A stretch of DNA of 64,000 bases from contig JBANDB010000002.1 of NCBI GenBank assembly GCA_037576215.1, forward strand, positions 2,666,001 through 2,730,000, in the 5' to 3' direction. Source of the stretch: Armillaria gallica (lineage: Eukaryota > Basidiomycota > Agaricomycetes > Agaricales > Physalacriaceae). Position 1 is the first letter of the stretch; every line of letters begins with the position of its first letter. Under the pieces are notes generated by a model. The model was not told where the DNA came from, did not search any database, and worked only from the letters and a program-made list of their open reading frames with translations. The position numbers and the translations under genes were made by a program. This document shows, piece after piece, positions 60,422 to 64,000 of this stretch.

Positions 60422-61837
60422 ATGAAAAATCGTCTCATGACACCCATTCCCCCAGAACTTGTGTTAGAAATCCTGACATACATAAGGGGGTGCCATGATG
60501 ATCTTAGGGCATGCTGCCTCGTCTGTCGCGCTTGGCGTCGGCTTGCACAGCCCTTTATCTTCTCCGAACTATCCCTGTCCCTCGAATCGCACTGCCACCC
60601 TTGGAACCGAAAGTTTGCCACGTATCCTCACCTTGCCCAATATGTTACCCGCCTGAAACTGTGGGGAGGAAACTGGGGGAGAGTGGACGTTGTAGAGCAA
60701 CCTCCATTTCTCGAAGGACCCGCGACAGTGGAACTCCTACGCCGACTCCCAAATATCAAATACTTGAAAATGAACGACTTTTTCTTACCGAGCGAGAGGG
60801 AGATAGAGGTTCTATGCCATTTTACGCGGCTGGAGTGGCTCGAAATGTACGAGGTGATGTTCAACGGGACGGCGGATTTGTTGGACCTCATGTCGCAATT
60901 GGTCAATCTGAAGGTCCTTCGTATTGCGGACATGGAGATCAGAAGTCATACTAGTGAAGATTTGATTGGTCCCACACTCCATGATTTTGTCGACGCTGTT
61001 CCGAAACGGCTAAGGAATCTCAATCTCCAAGACCCTACTGAAAGCTTGTATATCTTCTCCTGGCTTTCAGGAGGAGCCTTTGATCTCAGTGATCTCACCG
61101 ACCTCACTTTGTCTTGGGGATGTTTGCCGACAAACCGCCACCCTCCCCCGCCTCAACTTTCTTCTTATGTTGATCCTTTTATCAGTATTGTCGGTGCTGG
61201 GATCAAGCATCTACGGCTTAACATTGAAACGTCGGAGCTCGACGCCAAATTCGACGTCAACTATATGCTAGGTAAGTAAAACAACCATCTTGAGGAGTCA
61301 TCGTTGTTCAATATGCCACCAGAGCATTTCATCTCAACGAGAGCGTTGAGCAGCTTTACAGCGCTAGAAACCCTTGACCTCGATTCAATGAATCATTATA
61401 TCAAAAATGATGCTATACATCTAGTTGATATTGAGCGTCTTCTTCATCACCTCACACTTCCATGCCTTCGAAAAATATGCGTTACGATGCGCTTCACCCT
61501 GAACACCGCTGACGATCTCCCATCCTACAAAGAGCTCCCTGTCTGGACAAGTCTCGATGGACTCATCGCCAGCTCAAACTTTCCGTCTCTTCAACAGCTC
61601 CTGTTACTCATCGAAGTGGAAAGTATCCACTGGGATGCTCACAAGTTTGGGCTGAGGTTCGAAGATTCTGACGACGAAGCTCCTAGCGTTGTCATCCCGC
61701 CGCTGGTGACCAGACACCCGTGGCCAGAGCATCCCCCCACAGTAGATGATGTTGCCGCTATAATCGCAGAGCAAATGCCAACACTGGCGTCTCGGGGATG
61801 TTTGACGATTCGCCGGTCTGTGATCAGCCGACCGTAG
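60422..61837 (+). CDS. F-box/LRR-type protein, copy 3
   Basis: Two exons, 60422-61271 and 61323-61837. The first encodes MKNRLMTPIPPELVLEILTY with the F-box LRACCLVCRAWRRLAQPFIF, then the leucine-rich part with VTRLKLWGGNWGRVDVVEQP and YLKMNDFFLPSEREIEVLC. The 51-base intron has GTAAGT and ends CACCAG; without splicing a TAA follows at once. The second exon encodes EHFISTRALSSFTALETLDL and the conserved end PPLVTRHPWPEHPPTVDDV. Probable role: SKP1-bound substrate receptor. An upstream open stretch (ARLRITEENWVTHWQQLEF) may be an untranslated or lost 5' exon, because no ATG precedes it in frame. Confidence 0.85.
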
Positions 61838-62255
61838 TTGTCGCCGTCGGGGAGTACTTAGCGGATATGCACATCGTCTTTGGACACCATCAGCATCGAA
61901 CCCTTTTAAGCCGACAATCATCATGGTTCAATAGGACAGATTATGACTTTCTAATACGTCGAATCACGTTGTCAACGTTGTAGGAACGAGTCCGCCTTCC
62001 CATTCTCCCGTTACAGACACCATCTCTTTTTTATTTGACCACGATTGTATTTTGAAGATTCGCGTCTATGCTGGCGTGCCAACCCGTTTGTGTGCTCTCG
62101 ACTCTCAAGGCAGCGGTAAGACGGATGGTATGCGTGCTATTCGTGAATGTGATTGATTAAATAAACTGAGAAGCTCAGTTGGCACGGGACGTGAAGCTTG
62201 GGAAGTAGCCTGCACACGAGGCATGCTTATCGATTAGCGTCTTCTCTTGACTATT

Positions 62256-63176
62256 ATGTACGCCGAGAATATTGAGGAGATGGCAGCAGCGCTCCCACTA
62301 CCACCAGCGATCCCACCATTCAATATCTTACCCGATATTCCACCAGTCGATATCCCATCATCTCCCTCTTCAGCAACGGAGGTGGTATGCATTAGAAACA
62401 AGAACTTTTACTGGGAAAACAGTATCTTCTTGGTTGGTGTCACTTCCACAGTAGTCGTTCAATTCAGCTGACAGGAAGGATTGAAGGTCGGAGACGAGCT
62501 CTTCCGTGCGCCAAGATATCAGTTCATCAAAAATTCAGACACCTTCAGAGCCATGTTCACACTGCCCCAGGAAGATGCTGACGCAGTCGAAGGCAACACC
62601 GATGACAAGCCCATTCGTTTATATGGTGTCGACAAAATCGATTTCGAGCGACTGTTGAACTTCATGTACCCTCTGTATGGTTGTCACTGCTTAACTGAAC
62701 ACTTGATCTCATGCATGTTCAGGGACATTCCTCCTGTATTGACAAGGCCGCTGAACGAATGGATCTCCATCCTGAAGCTCTCCACGATGTGGGTGATGAC
62801 AGAGATACGCAACAGCGCGATCTCTCATATCATGGAGCACCATCAGGAGGTTGAGGTAGTAGAGCGGATCACTTTGGGAAGGCGTCTCGAAGTTCCAGCA
62901 TTAGTGAGGTCCGGACTCGTCACTCTGGTTAACCAAGACGGAGGGGTGACTGAGCAGCAGGCGAAGCTTCTTGGCTGGGAAACGGCGTTGCGGATTCAAT
63001 GGGTGCGGGACAAATTGATGGCGTCGCGAGGTTATTCGTGCAGCTTTAACGAAGACCAAGTACGCAACGCAGCAACGAGCGTACTCTGCGGGGAAGCAAG
63101 TTGGTCATTCGAGTCGGAGATTTTTGAGCCGGGTGCCTCTAGGCGGAAAAAAGGAAAACCCAGCAGAAAGTATTGA
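62256..63176 (+). CDS. BTB/POZ domain protein, class B, copy 3
   Basis: Starts MYAENIEEMAAALPLPPAI with a Pro-rich leader unlike copy 2, then NKNFYWENSIFL, VGDELFRAPRYQFIKNSDTF, KPIRLYGVDKIDFERLLNFM. Introns fall after FL and after MYPL (GTATGG donor), giving MYPLDIPPVLTRPLNEWISI. The tail is LEVPALVRSGLVTLVNQDGG, LLGWETALRIQWVRDKLMAS, SFESEIFEPG and a basic end RRKKGKPSRKY. The second intron is in frame and stop-free, so read-through would also give a product. Intact, but clearly diverged in the leader and tail from copy 2. Confidence 0.83.
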
Positions 63177-63289
63177 AGGTAGCTATATAGTCCAAATGAA
63201 AGACTTTCCAAGTAAGATTTCAATGGCTTCAATAAACAGGTGTAGCGAGAAAGGCAACAACGGCAACGGGAATCGGAAGCCGACGGATG

Positions 63290-63770
63290 GGTATTGAATC
63301 GCCGCTAGAATTCCGAGATAGCGTGCGCAGAGTCCAGAATGGTCAAAGCTGTATAACATCGCGACGGTCTTGTCTATGACCCACTCGTAGCCCGCATGGG
63401 ACGTCCTCAATAATCACCCTCTCCATTACATTCCCCCTTCCCCGCTTACAGCTATGGGCAAGTTCGAGAAGCCGGATATTCCGTTATTCCAGAACAAATT
63501 GTGCTTCAGTCCGCGCTACCGTGCACAGAAAGAGAACAAATCGGGAGACGTATCATATGTTCGCGAAAAAGAACGCGCAGGACTCTTCGGTGGGTCAGCT
63601 TCTGTCAGCTTGTTCGTCAACACATAGTGGGAAATTATTTCTGACCATTCTTCATTCTAGGTCAATTCGCTAGTAGTCAGCACTTGGGACAAGTAGCCCA
63701 AGTGAGCCAAGAGCGATGAAGAAGTACGAAGCTTTGTTCTCAACGAAATAGGCTTGGGATGGCGATGAGC
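63290..63770 (+). pseudogene. Decayed module M, copy 3
   Basis: Carries the ESPLEFRDSV region, AGCTATGGGCAAGTTCGAGA and the exon-like EQIVLQSALPCTEREQIG stretch, followed by the ATTCTAGGTCAAT acceptor block. Reading frames are interrupted as in the other copies. Confidence 0.45.
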
Positions 63771-64000
63771 ACTGAGCGCTAGCAGGAATCGCAACCCAAT
63801 TGGCATTGGTCCCACATGGCAGTGTAGGTCTAAACGGAACCTCGCGATATATTATCCGAGATGTTGCTCGGACATATCCACGTGGCTTCATTTGTCGGAT
63901 GAAGCCACTTTTCGACAAATGAAGCCATTTTCTTCTCCTTCTCATTCTTCTACCGCTTTTGCGCTCGCCATCCATGGTCCCGGAAGATGATGAAAAGGTC
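63771..64000 (+). pseudogene. Truncated membrane protein gene, copy 3, cut by window end
   Basis: Matches the start of copies 1 and 2 (GATATATTATCCGAGATGTTGCTCGGACA and CCCGGAAGATGATGAAAAGGTC) and contains a short local duplication of GATGAAGCCACTTTTC. The array clearly continues beyond the window. Confidence 0.5.

Overview
The window is nuclear DNA from a basidiomycete fungus, almost certainly a wood- or litter-decaying Agaricomycete. Genes are split by many 46-65 bp GT-AG introns. There is a secreted class II manganese peroxidase gene with 15 exons, a GMC oxidoreductase, a KRE6/SKN1 beta-glucan synthesis protein, a DUF6697-like protein and an expanded set of BTB/POZ and F-box genes. Gene models were assembled by hand from open frames, splice sites and remembered family motifs. 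Exon borders given as exact were checked for phase; the others are approximate.

Left part (1-16,000): a secreted intradiol ring-cleavage dioxygenase-like gene with an altered metal site; a short-type manganese peroxidase with 8-nt and 10-nt exons; a serine carboxypeptidase S10 gene with a 7-nt exon; the Obg-like ATPase OLA1, whose one long intron holds an internal duplication; and, on the minus strand, a secreted protein resembling bacterial periplasmic iron-binding proteins.

Middle part (17,000-38,800): a complete 3,177-bp DDE transposon with 19-bp perfect terminal inverted repeats and TA target duplication; a type-B carboxylesterase that looks decayed (apparent 1-nt deletion and catalytic His replaced by Gln); a PARG-type macrodomain glycohydrolase; a coiled-coil/DUF6697-like protein; a GMC oxidoreductase; a KRE6/SKN1 GH16 gene; and a small Ser/Pro-rich hypothetical gene.

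Right part (39,500-64,000): the most unusual region. A segment of roughly 8-9 kb is present three times in tandem, all in the + orientation. Each unit carries, in order, an upstream module, a BTB gene (class A), an F-box gene, a second BTB gene (class B) and two decayed modules. Unit 1 is interrupted by a 1,111-bp terminal-inverted-repeat element with an 8-bp target duplication, and both other units show the empty site. Unit 2 contains an intact cytochrome P450 gene. Unit 3 has its class A BTB gene doubled. Unit 1 F-box and class B genes and unit 2 class A gene are broken; the remaining copies look intact. BTB and F-box proteins are the usual substrate adaptors of CUL3 and SCF ubiquitin ligases, so the array looks like a co-amplified adaptor cassette undergoing birth and death. 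That functional link is inference.

The dioxygenase-like protein, manganese peroxidase, GMC oxidoreductase and P450 fit a lignocellulose-degrading lifestyle, but they are spread out and on both strands, so this is not a tight metabolic cluster.
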